From Burkholderiales bacterium (GTDB lineage Bacteria > Pseudomonadota > Gammaproteobacteria > Burkholderiales > Burkholderiaceae_C): DNA of 10,357 bases. A program made the translations under genes and the position numbers. Every line of letters begins with the position of its first letter. Positions within the stretch are counted from its first letter, which is position 1. The stretch lies in the NCBI GenBank assembly GCA_947462175.1, contig CANHOE010000062.1, positions 1-10,357 on the forward strand, in the 5' to 3' direction. This document shows, piece by piece, positions 8,953-10,357 of this stretch. Under the pieces are notes generated by a model. That model had not been told where the DNA came from, ran no database searches, and worked only from the letters and a program-made list of their open reading frames with translations.

Positions 8953-9291
8953 ATGAAGCAGATCACCGCCATCCTCAAACCGTTCAAGCTAGAAGAAGTC
9001 CGCGAGGCGCTGGCCGAGGTCGGCGTGACGGGTCTGACGGTGACCGAAGTCAAGGGTTTCGGGCGGCAGAAGGGTCACACTGAGTTGTACCGCGGTGCGG
9101 AGTACGTGGTCGATTTCCTGCCCAAGGTGAAGATCGAGGTCATGGTGAAGACCGCCGACCTCGACCGCTGTATCGAAGCCATCGTCAAGGCGGCCAAGAC
9201 GGGCAAGATCGGCGACGGCAAAATCTTCGTCACCTCGATCGATCAGGTGGTGCGTATCCGTACCGGCGAGACTGGCGAAGCGGCTATCTGA
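8953..9291 (+). CDS. glnB: Nitrogen regulatory protein PII (GlnB type)
   Basis: PII is a trimeric signalling protein that binds ATP/ADP and 2-oxoglutarate and is uridylylated when glutamine is low. In proteobacteria it controls GlnE (glutamine synthetase adenylylation), NtrB and other targets. The 112-residue length is exact for the family. The T-loop carries Tyr51, the uridylylation site, within HTELYRGAEYVVDF (residues 42-55). The B-loop TGKIGDGKIFV (83-93) and the C-terminal RIRTGETGEAAI (101-112) match GlnB closely, and the N-terminus MKQITAILKPFKLEEVREAL is diagnostic. I call it GlnB rather than GlnK because of sequence likeness and because no amtB follows. The ATG at 8953 has AGGTG four bases upstream. 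It lies 40 bp after nadE and converges on dgkA. Confidence 0.95.
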   Translation: MKQITAILKPFKLEEVREALAEVGVTGLTVTEVKGFGRQKGHTELYRGAEYVVDFLPKVKIEVMVKTADLDRCIEAIVKAAKTGKIGDGKIFVTSIDQVVRIRTGETGEAAI

Positions 9292-9304
9292 CCCGTCCTC
9301 GGCC

Positions 9305-9339
9305 GTTGAAGATGTCCCGCTGACCGCGGGCACTTCGGC
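9305..9339. other. Long imperfect hairpin in the glnB/dgkA convergent gap
   Basis: The core arms CCCGC (9316-9320) and GCGGG (9326-9330) flank a TGACC loop. The stem continues outward with TG/CA and GAAG/CTTC, then two G-T wobbles and a G-C pair, interrupted by single-base bulges at 9312 and 9315, to about 14 pairs. It begins 14 bases after the glnB stop. Neither strand has a T run next to it, so it is not a canonical terminator. It may still mark the 3' end of glnB and/or dgkA transcripts or help rho-dependent ending. Confidence 0.42.
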
Positions 9340-9367
9340 CCTTGATGGTTCTACTGCTTTCTGCTCT

Positions 9368-9751
9368 TCAGGCGAGAAATCGGTGCCAGAGGGCAGCGAG
9401 CCAGATGCTGCCGCACAGCAGTAGCGACAGAAACACCGCTGCGCTGCCAAGGTCCTTCGCGCGCTTGGACAACTCATGCAGTTCGAATGACACCCGATCG
9501 ATGGCCGCCTCGATACCCGAATTGAGCAGTTCGACGATCAGCACCAAGATCACTGACCCGGCCAGCAATGCGACCTCGACCCAGGACCGGCCAAGCCAGA
9601 ATGCGGTCGGCAGCATCAGCACCGAGAGCCAGAACTCCTGCCGGAAAGCGCTTTCTCCCCGATAGGCTGCCCTCAGCCCTTCGATCGAATAGCCGGTGGC
9701 TCGCACCACGCGGTCGAGGCCGGTTCGGCCCTTGTAGAGGTTGGTCGTCAT
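9368..9751 (-). CDS. dgkA: Diacylglycerol kinase (prokaryotic DagK type)
   Basis: DgkA is a small inner-membrane enzyme that phosphorylates diacylglycerol to phosphatidic acid with MgATP, returning lipid released by periplasmic glucan synthesis and similar reactions to phospholipid synthesis. The 127 residues compare with 122 in E. coli. The family set is present at a shift of five from E. coli: Glu33 (in ESAFRQE), Glu74, Asn77, catalytic Glu81, Asp85, Lys99 and Asp100. They are visible in the blocks VELLNSGIEAAIDR and HELSKRAKDLGSAA. Three transmembrane helices are apparent at about residues 40-54, 57-80 and 104-122, after an amphipathic N-terminus. ATG 9751 (MTTNLYKG) gives the family-like length; the open frame runs upstream to 9949 but only shadows the next gene. 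It lies 58 bp after the RDD-family gene on the same strand, probably co-transcribed with it, and converges on glnB. Confidence 0.95.
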   Translation of the reverse strand: MTTNLYKGRTGLDRVVRATGYSIEGLRAAYRGESAFRQEFWLSVLMLPTAFWLGRSWVEVALLAGSVILVLIVELLNSGIEAAIDRVSFELHELSKRAKDLGSAAVFLSLLLCGSIWLAALWHRFLA

Positions 9752-9809
9752 GCGCGGCGATTGTGACTGCGGACCTGCATGAGCCAGCGGGCCTGTGTCT
9801 GTGCTCGGC

Positions 9810-10352
9810 TCAGGGTTGGCGCCGAGGCGTGGGTTTGGCATCCACCAGCTGTGTGCCACAGAGCACGTCATGCCAGAACTGGCGTTGCGGTTGAAGCAGT
9901 GCGAGAAGCGCGTAGCCGACCACGCCGACAGCGACGGCTGCCAGCGCATCCCAGCGCGTCCAGTGGTTGATAGACGCGATCACCGCGGCCGGTGCGAACC
10001 ATACGCAACTCAGCAGGTAACGAGCCAGTGCGCGAGGCTGGCTCAACTTGTCACCGGCGATCGTGATCACGCGGATGTGCCACGTCAGCATTGGCAGCGT
10101 CTGCCCGCGCCGCGACCAGAAGTACGTGAAGTAGACACCGTAGATCACGAAAGCGAAGAAGCGCAGTGCGGTCTCGCTTTGAAGCGGATGAGTCTGGCCT
10201 GTCAGGGCGACGAACAGGGCGCCAACGGCCCCGGGAATCAGGCCGATGCCGAACAGGATCATCCCCTCGTACAGGAAGCAGGCCATGCGCCGCCGCAGGC
10301 TGGGCGCTGGCAACGCCGTCGATGGGAGCGGATTCAGCAGACTGGTCGACAT
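9810..10352 (-). CDS. RDD family integral membrane protein
   Basis: This 180-residue polytopic membrane protein belongs to the RDD family, whose members are of mostly unknown or transport-related function. Four hydrophobic segments are visible at about residues 25-50, 62-80, 111-128 and 134-153. The family landmarks are the N-terminal arginines (SLRRRM, 19-23) ahead of helix 1, the central GQTLPMLTWHIRV (83-95), and the C-terminal WHDVLCGTQLVD (160-171), with Asp162 as the second conserved aspartate. The first aspartate position, in helix 1, appears to be Glu29 (FLYEGM), a conservative change. ATG 10352 starts five bases from the window edge, so its ribosome binding site and promoter are not visible, and a longer N-terminus cannot be formally excluded. 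It precedes dgkA by 58 bp on the same strand. The function is not inferable from the context. Confidence 0.88.
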   Translation of the reverse strand: MSTSLLNPLPSTALPAPSLRRRMACFLYEGMILFGIGLIPGAVGALFVALTGQTHPLQSETALRFFAFVIYGVYFTYFWSRRGQTLPMLTWHIRVITIAGDKLSQPRALARYLLSCVWFAPAAVIASINHWTRWDALAAVAVGVVGYALLALLQPQRQFWHDVLCGTQLVDAKPTPRRQP

Positions 10353-10357
10353 GCCAG

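Noticed and set aside
9752..9949. N-terminal extension of dgkA to 9949
   Set aside because: It would overlap the RDD-family gene in another frame and add residues absent from diacylglycerol kinases; ATG 9751 gives the family-like length.

Overview
The window reads as core chromosome of a high-GC betaproteobacterium, most likely in the order Burkholderiales. The reasons are the GC-rich third codon positions, the two-domain glutamine-dependent NAD synthetase directly followed by a glnB-type PII gene, a MutS N-terminus carrying the HTPMMQQY motif, and a COG3146-type acyltransferase. This placement is inferred from protein style and gene order, because no rRNA or other strong taxonomic marker is present. 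I see no mobile element, CRISPR array, prophage gene, tRNA or rRNA.

Layout from left to right. The minus strand carries the first 657 codons or so of mutS (1-1973), cut by the window edge just after the Walker A motif, preceded by a small two-helix membrane protein of unknown function (2109-2444). A divergent control region (2445-2638) leads on the plus strand to ppa, the family I inorganic pyrophosphatase (2639-3178), which ends in a textbook intrinsic terminator. A second perfect inverted repeat follows, and then a 913-residue secreted M16 (pitrilysin/PqqL-like) zinc protease (3299-6040). That protease overlaps tail to tail with a minus-strand FemAB/GNAT-like acyltransferase (6024-7181). 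The acyltransferase is divergent, with a gap of only 45 bp, from the plus-strand pair nadE (7227-8912) and glnB (8953-9291). glnB converges on a minus-strand pair: an RDD-family membrane protein (9810-10352) and dgkA, diacylglycerol kinase (9368-9751).

The genes are mostly housekeeping: mismatch repair, pyrophosphate removal, NAD+ synthesis, nitrogen signalling and lipid recycling. The most coherent functional unit is nadE-glnB, in which a glutamine-consuming NAD synthetase sits 40 bp upstream of the PII sensor of glutamine and 2-oxoglutarate state. Pyrophosphate made by NadE is a substrate of the nearby Ppa. Gene boundaries are tight and no stretch over 300 bases lacks a gene. The longest gaps are 194 bp (2445-2638), 135 bp (1974-2108) and 120 bp (3179-3298).

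I found no clear candidate for a novel multigene system. The points most worth a second look are small: the nadE-glnB coupling, a palindrome and a seven-T run in the ppa control region, unexplained inverted repeats upstream of the M16 gene, in the mutS leader and between glnB and dgkA, and the unassigned membrane protein upstream of mutS.
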